From NCBI GenBank assembly GCA_023388495.1, contig JAEWGC010000025.1, positions 45,657 through 109,656 of the forward strand: 64,000 bases of DNA, read 5' to 3'. The position numbers were made by a program, and so were the translations under genes. Positions 1 to 8,466 of the stretch are shown in pieces (the first letter of the stretch is position 1; the number at the start of each line of letters is the position of its first letter). Source of the stretch: Bacillota bacterium. GTDB lineage: Bacteria; Bacillota; Clostridia; Tissierellales; Tissierellaceae. The notes beneath the pieces were generated by a model, which had not been told where the DNA came from, did no database searches, and saw only the letters and a program-made list of their open reading frames with translations.

Positions 1-619
1 GATATTCAAGTTTAATAATATGGTTGTAATTAACTAAATAAGACTTATGAATCTGAATAAATTTAATTTGCCTTAAATCTTCATATATATTATTCAATCT
101 TCCGTAAAATACTTCTGTTCCGTTTACTGTATGGATTATAATCTCTCTATTTCTACTTTCAAAATAGATAATATTTTTTATTGATATATTATAGGTTGTA
201 TGCCCGATTTTATATTGAAAGATATTATCATCTTTTTGAATAATCCTCAATGCAATCTTAAATATTTCCTTTATCTTCTCATAATTAAATGGTTTTATAA
301 TAAAATCTAAAGGTCTTATTTTAAAAAGCTCCATTGCATATGTTTCTTTCCCTGAAATATATATAATCTGGGTAGTTTCATTTAGCATCTCATCTCTTAT
401 TACTTGTCCTACTTCTACGCCGTTCATTTCATCTAGTTCAATATCAAGAAAGATGATATCATAATGATTGTTTTCAGATAAATATAGACATAGTTCTTCC
501 CCAGAGTAAAAAATATCCATTTCTATCTTCTCTAGAAACTCTCTACCAAGTTTTTCTAGAATTTCTTCCAACTGGCTGCATATTGACTTTTCATCATCAC
601 ATATTGCTATTTTTAGCAC
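1..619 (-). CDS. LytTR-family response regulator (3' end cut by window edge)
   Basis: Two-component response regulator that would bind promoter DNA through a LytTR domain. Read on the minus strand from a GTG at 617-619, preceded by an AAGGTGA ribosome site five bases upstream. The protein opens VLKIAICDDEKS, the receiver acidic pocket, followed by FLDIE with the phospho-acceptor Asp and by a KPF motif typical of receiver domains. After about residue 140 comes a LytTR domain (FESRNREIIIHT, IHKSYLVN). This is the AgrA/ComE/LytR type of architecture. The reading frame is still open at base 1, so the C-terminal end and any partner histidine kinase lie outside the window. Its targets cannot be told from here. 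Because its start is GTG it is easily missed by ATG-only gene calling. Confidence 0.88.
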   Translation of the reverse strand, partial: MLKIAICDDEKSICSQLEEILEKLGREFLEKIEMDIFYSGEELCLYLSENNHYDIIFLDIELDEMNGVEVGQVIRDEMLNETTQIIYISGKETYAMELFKIRPLDFIIKPFNYEKIKEIFKIALRIIQKDDNIFQYKIGHTTYNISIKNIIYFESRNREIIIHTVNGTEVFYGRLNNIYEDLRQIKFIQIHKSYLVNYNHIIKLEY

Positions 620-751
620 TGTAATCACCTTCTTCTAAATTAGATATTGAGTTATTCTTAGTTTTTTATTTATATATTTTTTATTTTACTATAGTCTTAT
701 ATAATTGTCTAATTGAAACAAAGAGATAGATTAGTCTATCCTCACAAAGAT

Positions 752-780
752 AAAAGGACTTTGATCTCAAAGTCCTTTTA
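752..780 (-). terminator. Intrinsic terminator after fabF
   Basis: A long near-perfect hairpin, AAAGGACTTTGA paired with its complement across a 2-base loop, is flanked by A and T runs on both sides. It closes the fab operon on the minus strand and is symmetric enough to act in both directions. Confidence 0.85.
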
Positions 781-782
781 TC

Positions 783-2021
783 TTAATCTATATATTTTTT
801 AAATAATACCGTTGCATTATGTCCACCAAAGCCTAGTGAGTTTGATAGAGCATATTTTACATCTCTTTTTACTGCTTTATTTGGTGTGTAGTTTAAGTCA
901 CATTCCTCATCTGGATTGTCATAGTTTATAGTGGGAGGGATTACCCCTTCCTTTATTGCCATAATGGCTGTTATAGCCTCTATTCCACCAGCAGCTCCTA
1001 GTAAATGACCTGTCATTGATTTTGTTGAGCTAATGTTTATATCCTTTGCATGTTCTTTGAAAACATTTTTTATTGCTAGAGTTTCTAGTTTATCATTGAA
1101 ATATGTTGATGTACCATGGGCATTTATATAGTCTACATCATGATAATCTGCTGCTGCTTCTTCTAATGCCAGTTCCATAGCTCTTGTTGCCCCCTTTGCT
1201 TCTGGGTCTGGTTGAGTTATGTGGAAGGCATCTGAAGTAGAGCCATATCCTACGATTTCACCATATATATTTGCTCCTCTAGCTATTGCATGATTTAACT
1301 CTTCTAAAATCAATATGCCTGCTCCTTCTCCCATTACAAATCCATCTCTCTCCTTATCAAAGGGACGGGATGCCTTTGTAGGCTCATCATTTCTAGTTGA
1401 AAGAGCTTTCATTGAACAAAAACCTGCTACTGAAATAGGTGTTATAGACGCGTCTGCTCCACCTGCAACTACCATATCTAGATTACCTGTACTGATCATT
1501 CTAAAAGCTTCTCCTATAGCATGAGTACTTGATGCACAGGCTGTAGTTACTGTCATGGTTGGTCCTCTAAATCCAAATGTCATGGATATTTGTCCTGGTG
1601 CCATGTTTGATATCATCATTGGAATAAATAGGGGACTAACTCTACTTGGCCCTCTATCCTTTAGCTTCCCATACTCAGTTTCCATGGTTTCCATACCACC
1701 GATGCCAACTCCCATTACAACACCAACCTTATCTAGGTTTAGTTTATCTAACTCTAGGTTTGCATCTTCTATTGCCAGTTTTGCACCTACTACTGCATAT
1801 TGAGTAAATCTATCCATCCTTTTAGCTTCCTTCTTATCTATATAATCAGATGGATTAAAGTCTTTAACTTCGGCACCTATTTTTGTGTCAAAGTCTGTTG
1901 TATCAAATCTAGTTATATATCCTATTCCAGAATTCCCTTGTATCAGGGAATTCCAGAAGTTTTCTTTTCCTATACCTATAGGTGTTATAGCACCTAATCC
2001 TGTTATTACGACTCTTTTCAT
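783..2021 (-). CDS. fabF: Beta-ketoacyl-ACP synthase II
   Basis: Condensing enzyme that extends acyl-ACP with malonyl-ACP in fatty-acid elongation; cytosolic. The 412 residues match the usual FabF length. The thiolase-fold Cys-His-His triad is visible: TTACASS (Cys near residue 163), NAHGTSTYFND and MTGHLLGAAGG, with the C-terminal SLGFGGHNA loop. It is the last gene of the fabH-fabK-fabD-fabG-acpP-fabF operon, 19 bases after acpP, and is followed directly by a strong terminator. The start MKRVVITGLG is the family start and has a GGAGG site upstream. Function is secure. Confidence 0.97.
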   Translation of the reverse strand: MKRVVITGLGAITPIGIGKENFWNSLIQGNSGIGYITRFDTTDFDTKIGAEVKDFNPSDYIDKKEAKRMDRFTQYAVVGAKLAIEDANLELDKLNLDKVGVVMGVGIGGMETMETEYGKLKDRGPSRVSPLFIPMMISNMAPGQISMTFGFRGPTMTVTTACASSTHAIGEAFRMISTGNLDMVVAGGADASITPISVAGFCSMKALSTRNDEPTKASRPFDKERDGFVMGEGAGILILEELNHAIARGANIYGEIVGYGSTSDAFHITQPDPEAKGATRAMELALEEAAADYHDVDYINAHGTSTYFNDKLETLAIKNVFKEHAKDINISSTKSMTGHLLGAAGGIEAITAIMAIKEGVIPPTINYDNPDEECDLNYTPNKAVKRDVKYALSNSLGFGGHNATVLFKKYID

Positions 2022-2040
2022 ATTTTACCTCCAAAAGGCA

Positions 2041-2274
2041 CTATTCAGTTTTTTCTTCTACGTATTTTACTATATCTCCAATGTTCTTGAAGTTTTCTGC
2101 ATCTTCATCTGGAATAGTCACTCCAAATTCATCTTCTAATGCCATCATTATCTCTACTGCATCTAGTGAGTCAGCTTCTAAATCCTTCATCATGGACGTC
2201 TCCATTGTTATACTTTCAACATTATCTACACCTAATTGCTCCGCTATTATATTTACAACTTTTTCAAATATCAT
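2041..2274 (-). CDS. acpP: Acyl carrier protein
   Basis: Carries growing acyl chains on a 4'-phosphopantetheine arm. The 77-residue protein has the attachment serine in the DLEADSLDAVEI motif, acidic helices and usual ACP length. I place the start at ATG 2272-2274 (MIFEKVVNII), which has a GGAGG site eight bases upstream; an in-frame start 15 codons earlier (2319) lies inside the inverted-repeat element and would add a tail that ACPs do not have. It sits between fabG and fabF in the fatty-acid operon, but is separated from fabG by about 220 bases holding that element, so it may be expressed partly on its own. Confidence 0.97.
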   Translation of the reverse strand: MIFEKVVNIIAEQLGVDNVESITMETSMMKDLEADSLDAVEIMMALEDEFGVTIPDEDAENFKNIGDIVKYVEEKTE

Positions 2275-2296
2275 TTTTATATTCCTCCCGTTTTTG

Positions 2297-2494
2297 AATT
2301 GACAATTGACAGTTGACAATAGTTAAAATTGATAAATTTGTCCTTGCCTTCTATCTCTTGCCTTTTAATTTTTTTAATTTCTATTATCTTTATAGTCTTT
2401 TATCTTTTAATTCACAATTTACAATTTAGATTCTTAGCTCAAAATAATATCTATGATGTTTTAATTGTCAATTGTACATTGTCAATTGTCAATT
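2297..2494. repeat. Inverted-repeat (MITE-like) element between fabG and acpP
   Basis: The gap between fabG and acpP starts and ends with inverted copies of AATTGACAATTGACA (15 of 15 at the two tips; 2297-2320 and 2461-2494), with further TTGACAAT/ATTGTCAA units just inside. The interior is pyrimidine-rich on the plus strand and holds no convincing gene. It abuts the acpP ribosome site. The terminal repeats and length suggest a small non-autonomous mobile or fold-back element; no target-site duplication is clear. Confidence 0.55.
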
Positions 2495-2498
2495 ATCC

Positions 2499-3242
2499 TT
2501 ACATAATCATCCCGCCATCTACATTTATTACTTGGCCTGTTATATAGTCTGAGTTATCGCTAGCTAAAAATACTACTAAATTTGCAATATCCTTTGGATT
2601 TCCAAAACAATTTAGAGGTATTGCATTTAACATAGCTGTCTTTACTTCATCTTTCAGTACATCTGTCATATCTGTTTGAATAAATCCTGGTGCTATGGCA
2701 TTTACTCTAATGCCGCGGCTAGCTAATTCCTTTGCCATGGATTTAGTAAATCCTATGACTCCAGCTTTTGAAGCACTATAATTCCCTTGACCAGCATTTC
2801 CCATGACTCCTACTACAGAAGAGATATTTATTATCTTTCCATATTTCTTTTTCATCATTGCTCTTGATACTGCCTTTGTACAGAGGAAGGTTCCTTTTAG
2901 ATTGACATTCATTACTTCATCCCAGTCGTCCTCTTTCATTCTAATGATTAAGTTATCCTTTGTAACTCCTGCATTATTTACCAAGATATCTATAGTACCT
3001 AATTCTTCTTCTATGGTTTTTATCATTTCTAGAACTTCTTCTTCTTTTGAAACATTTGCCTTTACAGCAACTGCCTTAACTCCATAGGAACTGATTTCTT
3101 CTATTACCTCATTAGCTTTTTCTGGATTGCTGACATAGCTAATTCCCACATTAGCACCTTTTCTAGCTAATTCTAAGGCAATTTCTTTACCTATGCCTCT
3201 TGATGCACCAGTTACTAAGGCTACTTTATTATTTAGATCCAT
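2499..3242 (-). CDS. fabG: 3-oxoacyl-ACP reductase
   Basis: NADPH-dependent short-chain dehydrogenase that reduces beta-ketoacyl-ACP. The 247-residue chain shows the Rossmann motif TGASRGIG near residue 12, the structural NNAG motif, and the catalytic Ser-Tyr-Lys set in NISSVVG and YSASKAG. The C-terminus reads GQVINVDGGMIM, the usual FabG ending. Start MDLNNKVALVTG follows GGGAGGG. It overlaps the end of fabD by 14 bases, indicating translational coupling. Within a complete fab operon the FabG role is far likelier than any other SDR function. Confidence 0.96.
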   Translation of the reverse strand: MDLNNKVALVTGASRGIGKEIALELARKGANVGISYVSNPEKANEVIEEISSYGVKAVAVKANVSKEEEVLEMIKTIEEELGTIDILVNNAGVTKDNLIIRMKEDDWDEVMNVNLKGTFLCTKAVSRAMMKKKYGKIINISSVVGVMGNAGQGNYSASKAGVIGFTKSMAKELASRGIRVNAIAPGFIQTDMTDVLKDEVKTAMLNAIPLNCFGNPKDIANLVVFLASDNSDYITGQVINVDGGMIM

Positions 3243-4197
3243 CTTTATTCCCTCCCTTGATATAGTTTACTGTTTCTTCAAAGGAATTTATATCACTTAC
3301 ATTTAAGGCCTTTACTTCCTTGCCCATTGCTTTACCAATGCGTTTTACAAATCCTGAGAGGGATTTACCTGGTCCTATTTCTACAAAGGTATCTACACCT
3401 TCATTTATCATATATTCTACAGATTGTTGCCACAATACTGAGTTGCTTACTTGATTTACTAGTTTAGGTTTGATTTCATCCTTACTTGATAGAAGCTTTG
3501 CATCTACATTGGAGATAAATTTCTTTTGAGCTTCTTTTATATCAACTTTTGAAAGTTCATTCTTTAGCTTTTCTCCTGCTGAAGCTAATAAGGATGAATG
3601 AAATGGAGCTGATACAGGTAATGGTACAGCTTTTTTAGCACCTAACTTAACTGCCTCTTCACAAGCTATTTTAAGCCCTTCCATTTCTCCTGATAAAACT
3701 ATTTGCTCTGGACTATTATAGTTTGCTACTTCAACAATTCCGTATTCCTTAGTTTTTTGTAAAATAGAAGGGATCATTTCCCTATTCAATCCAAGTATTG
3801 CAGCCATTCCTCCAACTCCTAATGGAACTGCCTCTTGCATAAATTTACCCCTTTCTTTCACAACCTTAAGAGCATCCTTAAAATCTATACTTCCGCTGGT
3901 AACTAAGGATGTATATTCACCTAAACTAAGTCCTGCAGTATATTCACAGTCTATACCTCTAGCTTCTAATGCTTTCAGCATTGCTATACTTGTTGCTAAT
4001 ATGGCTGGTTGAGTATTTTCCGTTCTCTTCAAATCTTCTTCGCTGCCAGCAAAGCATATACTCTTTAAATCCATATTTAATACTTCATTTGCCTCATCAA
4101 ATACTCTCTTTGACTCTTGAAAGGTTTGATAAAAGTCACTTCCCATCCCAACATATTGGGATCCTTGCCCAGGAAATATAAAGGCTAGCTTATTCAT
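3229..4197 (-). CDS. fabD: Malonyl-CoA:ACP transacylase
   Basis: Transfers malonyl from CoA to ACP, supplying the extender unit. The chain opens MNKLAFIFPGQGSQ, has the nucleophile in GLSLGEY and the catalytic His in SAPFHSSLL, and ends at about 322 residues, normal for FabD. I use ATG at 4195-4197 because GGAAGG lies eight bases upstream; a GTG nine bases earlier is possible but badly spaced. The start overlaps the end of fabK by eight bases and the end overlaps fabG. Confidence 0.95.
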   Translation of the reverse strand: MNKLAFIFPGQGSQYVGMGSDFYQTFQESKRVFDEANEVLNMDLKSICFAGSEEDLKRTENTQPAILATSIAMLKALEARGIDCEYTAGLSLGEYTSLVTSGSIDFKDALKVVKERGKFMQEAVPLGVGGMAAILGLNREMIPSILQKTKEYGIVEVANYNSPEQIVLSGEMEGLKIACEEAVKLGAKKAVPLPVSAPFHSSLLASAGEKLKNELSKVDIKEAQKKFISNVDAKLLSSKDEIKPKLVNQVSNSVLWQQSVEYMINEGVDTFVEIGPGKSLSGFVKRIGKAMGKEVKALNVSDINSFEETVNYIKGGNKDGSK

Positions 4198-5149
4198 CTC
4201 TGTCACCTTCCTTGAGTAGACGCAGTGAATCTAGTGTTTTCTCGGCCTCTAACACTATATCTTCTAGTATTTCCTTGCATGGCTTAATATCTTTAATAAG
4301 TCCTGCAATTTGCCCAGACATTAAAGATCCTTTCTCTATATCTCCTTCTACTACAGCTAGTTTTAATCTTCCGACACCTAATAGCTCTAGTTCTTCAAAG
4401 GTGGCGCCGCTGCTTTCAAGTTGTAAAAACTCTCTCGTAAATTTGTTTTTTAATGCTCTTACGGGATGCCCAGTACTTCTCCCAGTTACTTGTGCATCTC
4501 TATCCTTTGATTTTATTATTGCTTCTTTATAATTTATATGGACCTTTGCTTCAGTTGAGCATACAAATCTAGTACCTATTTGTACTCCTTCTGCTCCTAA
4601 AGACAATGCCGCTAAAAATCCTCTTCCGTCACCTATTCCTCCTGCTGCTAAAACAGGAATATTCACTGCATCGATTACCTGAGGCACTAGAGCCATAGTA
4701 GTCAATTCTCCAATATGACCGCCAGCTTCAGTTCCCTCTACGATTACGGCATCAACGCCTTCTCTTTCTAATCTCACAGCTAAAGACACAGTAGGTACTA
4801 CAGGTATGATTTTTACATTATGTTCTTTTAATTTACTTATATACTTCCCTGGACTTCCTGCACCTGTAGTTATAACAGGAACTCCTTCATCACATACTAT
4901 ACCTACAATATCCTCAGCAAAAGGTGACATTAACATAATATTTACACCAAAAGGTTTATCTGTTAATTCCTTAAGCTTTCTAATTTCATCTCTTACTACT
5001 TCTCCTGGGGCATTACCTGCTCCTATGATTCCTAAGCCGCCTGCTTCTGATACAGCTGCTGCTAATTCATGAGTTGCTACCCAAGCCATGCCTCCTTGTA
5101 GTATAGGATACTTGATATTTAACATATCAGTTATTCTAGTCCTAAACAT
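4190..5149 (-). CDS. fabK: Enoyl-ACP reductase II (FMN type)
   Basis: Last reductive step of fatty-acid elongation, using FMN instead of the SDR-type FabI. The nitronate-monooxygenase/FabK TIM barrel is plain: YPILQGGMAWVA at the N-terminus, IVEGTEAGGHIG for substrate and flavin contact, AAGGIGDGRG and GAEGVQIGTRF for phosphate binding. About 319 residues, the usual size. Start chosen at ATG 5147-5149 with GGGAGGG seven bases upstream; an in-frame GTG at 5164 is less well placed. It overlaps fabH by eight bases. FabK in place of FabI usually means low triclosan sensitivity, which is family knowledge and not tested here. Confidence 0.95.
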   Translation of the reverse strand: MFRTRITDMLNIKYPILQGGMAWVATHELAAAVSEAGGLGIIGAGNAPGEVVRDEIRKLKELTDKPFGVNIMLMSPFAEDIVGIVCDEGVPVITTGAGSPGKYISKLKEHNVKIIPVVPTVSLAVRLEREGVDAVIVEGTEAGGHIGELTTMALVPQVIDAVNIPVLAAGGIGDGRGFLAALSLGAEGVQIGTRFVCSTEAKVHINYKEAIIKSKDRDAQVTGRSTGHPVRALKNKFTREFLQLESSGATFEELELLGVGRLKLAVVEGDIEKGSLMSGQIAGLIKDIKPCKEILEDIVLEAEKTLDSLRLLKEGDRDE

Positions 5150-6149
5150 CTCTATCCCTCCCACTCCACTTTATAGTCGTTGAAGCCCAAGTAAGGCCTG
5201 CTCCAAAGGCTACTAGAAGTACATTGTCACCCTTCTTGATTCTCTTATCCTTAACTGCTTCATCAAGGGCTACTGGAATAGAGGCTGAAGACATATTACC
5301 ATATTTATTTAAATTCACACAGATTCTATCTTTTTCAAGCTTTAACTTCTTAGCTGCTGCATCTATGATTCTCATATTAGCCTGATGAGGAACTAAAAAG
5401 TCCAAATCCTCTAATTCTAAATTAGCCTTTTCCAAAGCATTTATAGATGTTCTTTCCATGACCCTTACAGCAAATTTAAATACTTCTTTTCCATCCATCT
5501 TTATAGAGTGAAGTCTATTTTCTATAGTATCAATACTTGCCGGGAGTCTTGATCCTCCTGCTTGTTGAATAAGCACCTCTCCATTGGTACCATCAGAACC
5601 TAGTTCGGATGAAAGTATTCCAAAGCCTTCTTCGCATTTCTCTAGTACACAAGCGCCTGCACCATCTCCAAATAATACGCAAGTATTTCTATCTTGCCAA
5701 TCTACTATTCTTGATAATGTTTCAGCACCTATGACTAAAACCTTCTCATATGTTCCTGATTTGATGAAGTTTTCTCCTACGGATAAACCATAGACAAATC
5801 CTGAACATCCTACGCTTATGTCAAATGCTGCTGCTTTTACTGCTCCTATATTTTTTTGGATTATACAGGCAGTTGATGGAAAAGCATGGTCAGCAGTTAC
5901 TGTTGCAACTATTATCAAGTCAATATCTTCTGGCTTAACATTAGCATCTTCTAAGGCATTTTTAGCTGCCATAGTTGCTATATCAGAAGTCGCTATATTA
6001 TCATCTGCTATTCGTCTCTCATGTATCCCTGTTCTTTCTACAATCCATTGGTCTGATGTTTCTACAATCTTGGATAAGTCATGATTAGTAACGATTCTTT
6101 CAGGCACATAGCTACCTACACCAGAAATTCCTACATGAATATTTTTCAT
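5142..6149 (-). CDS. fabH: Beta-ketoacyl-ACP synthase III
   Basis: Starts each fatty acid by condensing an acyl-CoA primer with malonyl-ACP. The Cys-His-Asn triad is visible in SVGCSGFVYG, VPHQANMRI and NKYGNMSSASIP. Length 335 residues is standard. First gene of the fab operon, divergent from fabZ. In an organism that makes isovaleryl-, isobutyryl- and 2-methylbutyryl-CoA with the VOR complex encoded in this window, FabH could prime branched-chain fatty acids, but its primer preference cannot be read from the sequence. Confidence 0.95.
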   Translation of the reverse strand: MKNIHVGISGVGSYVPERIVTNHDLSKIVETSDQWIVERTGIHERRIADDNIATSDIATMAAKNALEDANVKPEDIDLIIVATVTADHAFPSTACIIQKNIGAVKAAAFDISVGCSGFVYGLSVGENFIKSGTYEKVLVIGAETLSRIVDWQDRNTCVLFGDGAGACVLEKCEEGFGILSSELGSDGTNGEVLIQQAGGSRLPASIDTIENRLHSIKMDGKEVFKFAVRVMERTSINALEKANLELEDLDFLVPHQANMRIIDAAAKKLKLEKDRICVNLNKYGNMSSASIPVALDEAVKDKRIKKGDNVLLVAFGAGLTWASTTIKWSGRDRDV

Positions 6150-6346
6150 TCTCCACCTCCATATTAAATTGTGATCGTCTACTTACTATTCCCATTACCA
6201 CCTCCTTTAAAATTGTTTGCAAATTAATTTCTATTAGATTATTATTAATATGATATGAATAAAACTTTAAGACTTAGTATATATGAATATAATAAAATAA
6301 TCAATCATTAATTTTTCCCTAATAAAGATTAAAAAGGAGCGATTTT

Positions 6347-6778
6347 ATGGATAAATTATTAAATATTGAAGAAATAAAGGGAATTATTCCCCATAGATAT
6401 CCTTTTCTCTTAATAGATAAAGTTTTGATAGAAAAAACTGCCGTAAAAGGTGTTGGATATAAAAATGTAACTATAAATGAACCTTTTTTTCAAGGTCACT
6501 TTCCACATTTACCTGTAATGCCTGGAGTATTAATTTTGGAATCTATGGCTCAAGTAGGAGCTGTAATTTTATTATCAGATGAAAAATATAAAGGAAAAAC
6601 TGCATTTTTCGCAGGAATAAACAAAGTAAGATTTAAAAGAAAAGTAGTACCAGGAGATACTCTTAGAATGGAAGTAGAATTGACCAGAATAAGGGGGCCT
6701 GTGGGAGTAGGGGAAGGTAAAGCCTATGTTGGAGATGAGCTTGCCTGTGAAGGAGAATTCCTTTTTGCAATAGAATAA
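6347..6778 (+). CDS. fabZ: 3-hydroxyacyl-ACP dehydratase
   Basis: Dehydrates beta-hydroxyacyl-ACP. The 143-residue hot-dog-fold protein has the catalytic His in IIPHRYPFLLIDKV and the Glu in PVMPGVLILESMAQ. It is read in the opposite direction to fabH, with about 200 bases of AT-rich DNA between them that must hold both promoters. The start follows AAAAGGAGCG. A strong GC hairpin (6784-6802) ends the transcript. Confidence 0.96.
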   Translation: MDKLLNIEEIKGIIPHRYPFLLIDKVLIEKTAVKGVGYKNVTINEPFFQGHFPHLPVMPGVLILESMAQVGAVILLSDEKYKGKTAFFAGINKVRFKRKVVPGDTLRMEVELTRIRGPVGVGEGKAYVGDELACEGEFLFAIE

Positions 6779-6783
6779 GACAA

Positions 6784-6810
6784 GGGGCGTTTATCACGCC
6801 CCTCGTTCTT
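6784..6810 (+). terminator. Terminator after fabZ
   Basis: GGGGCG and CGCCCC pair around a 7-base loop, followed by TCGTTCTTT. It lies between the convergent fabZ and B12-protein genes and could also stop the minus-strand transcript, though the A-rich side is weaker. Confidence 0.8.
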
Positions 6811-6822
6811 TATTGATTTTAT

Positions 6823-8466
6823 CTATATCTTTAAATATCCAGCTTCTCTTATAAGCATATCTATTCTTTCTTTTTCTGTGATTATCTTTCCTTGTTTCTC
6901 ATCATAGGCATATAATCCACCGCTGACCATTCTCGTTTTTAATCCACCCTTAGCTATCTTAGAGCCTTGTAAATGTGGTGCATCTAGTATTCCTATTCTT
7001 ACAGCCTCTGTTAAGGTGTTTGGGTCTGTTAGTGGATCTTCAACATTTGGATTTAGAGATTTTATGCTATCTATTATTATCTTTGCTTCTTCCATTAGAG
7101 TATTTTTTCTTGTCATTACATTTTTATCCTTTGTCATATCTACTGATCCTAGGAATTCATTTTTCAGTATACCTCTTACTATCATGGCGGATTCGATTAT
7201 ATCATCTGCCCTAGCTGCATGGTGAGCCTCACAAAAGCCTACTACATGGTATATATGTGGTTTTATTGACATAGCTAAATATGCTGATGCTGCCAATTGT
7301 CCCTTTGCTTGATACAAGTTTGTTGGGAAGCTGGCAAGACCTGCCCTTGCCTGACGATATACGCTAAAGTCATCATCTACGAGGCTTTCTACTAACTCTA
7401 TCTTTGCCAACATCTTTCCTAAGTCCATTTCAGGTGAAATGGATGATGGAACATTGAACATATATTGAGCGATATAGTCCTTTACACCCATTTTCTTTGC
7501 ATTATAGGCTGCTATATAGGCTACTGCCACACCTATGGCATCATGGGCATCTCTTAGACTCCAATGATGAGGGTCATTTACCTCTACTGGTATATTTCTT
7601 TCTCCATGCCATTTCATTACCTGTTGATTTTCTGTTATGGCATCTATTAACTTTCTAGGTCCTCTTCCATCTAATTCACTATACCAAAATAGGGGAACTG
7701 CACACCAAGCATTGTCTATGCTTTCATTTAACACCTCTGCAAAAGGGATTATATTTTTTGTTCCACTATAGGAACGTAATAGTGGAAAATTTCCTCTTTG
7801 TGCTGCATCATATAGCTTTCTAAAATCCTCTTTAGATCTTAAAGGCACTCCTCCTGCACCATTTAATCTTTCATCCATATTTTCTTTATCAAAGAAAAAT
7901 TCTTGGGCATTTTGATCTGGTGCGATAGATATTATATCTATTACTTTTGATTCTGCTACTTTTTCTATTGCTTCTATGGTTTCTTCTATTGTAGGTAATC
8001 CTAGATGATGTCTCAATATTGGATATGGGTATTTGGATTTTATTCTAGCGATTAATTCTCTTGGGTAAGATTCTTCTTCTGAGTAGTTTTTTCCTTTTAG
8101 GTATGCTATAACTTCGTCAATGTCTTCACTGCCATCAAATATTTTGTCGAATATTTCATATTCCTTGGCTACTATAGCTGTTGGCTCTGTCCCTCCAAAT
8201 AACCAAGTGATCTCTCTGATCTCTTTTTTATTTATTTTGTCTTTTAATTCTCTCAAAATCTTGTGTAGTGGCTCTGGTGTCAATCTATAGGATAAAGCCA
8301 CTATATTAGGCTTTTTTTCATTAATTAGGGTTAATATTTCATCTACTGATTTTCCTATTCCTATGAATTCTGTAGCATAGTTTTCCTTATCAGCTAAGCT
8401 TAGGTAGTTCATTATTCCTGCTACATGAACACAATTACCTAAAGTACCTGCAATTATTTTCTTCAT
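6823..8466 (-). CDS. B12-binding protein fused to a glutamate-mutase-like barrel
   Basis: Predicted cobalamin-dependent enzyme, probably a carbon-skeleton mutase; the substrate is unknown. Residues 1-110 look like a flavodoxin-type B12-binding domain: HVAG (the His and Gly of DxHxxG), ALSYRL in the SxL position and LFGGTEP in the GG position. The Asp of DxHxxG is replaced by Cys (CVHVAG), which is unusual. The remaining ~430 residues resemble, by eye, the epsilon subunit of glutamate (methylaspartate) mutase, especially the C-terminal stretch AVRIGILDAP followed by GGLKTRM. Its ATG overlaps the stop codon of the preceding opine-dehydrogenase-family gene (TAATG), so the two are coupled, and both lie behind a c-di-AMP riboswitch. 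The family match for the second domain is an inference without a database search; the B12 domain is firmer. Confidence 0.65.
   Translation of the reverse strand: MKKIIAGTLGNCVHVAGIMNYLSLADKENYATEFIGIGKSVDEILTLINEKKPNIVALSYRLTPEPLHKILRELKDKINKKEIREITWLFGGTEPTAIVAKEYEIFDKIFDGSEDIDEVIAYLKGKNYSEEESYPRELIARIKSKYPYPILRHHLGLPTIEETIEAIEKVAESKVIDIISIAPDQNAQEFFFDKENMDERLNGAGGVPLRSKEDFRKLYDAAQRGNFPLLRSYSGTKNIIPFAEVLNESIDNAWCAVPLFWYSELDGRGPRKLIDAITENQQVMKWHGERNIPVEVNDPHHWSLRDAHDAIGVAVAYIAAYNAKKMGVKDYIAQYMFNVPSSISPEMDLGKMLAKIELVESLVDDDFSVYRQARAGLASFPTNLYQAKGQLAASAYLAMSIKPHIYHVVGFCEAHHAARADDIIESAMIVRGILKNEFLGSVDMTKDKNVMTRKNTLMEEAKIIIDSIKSLNPNVEDPLTDPNTLTEAVRIGILDAPHLQGSKIAKGGLKTRMVSGGLYAYDEKQGKIITEKERIDMLIREAGYLKI

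Noticed and set aside
6150..6346. FapR or FabT operator between fabH and fabZ
   Set aside because: TTTAAGACTTAGTATA is only loosely like the FapR box and is not palindromic enough; no regulator gene is adjacent.
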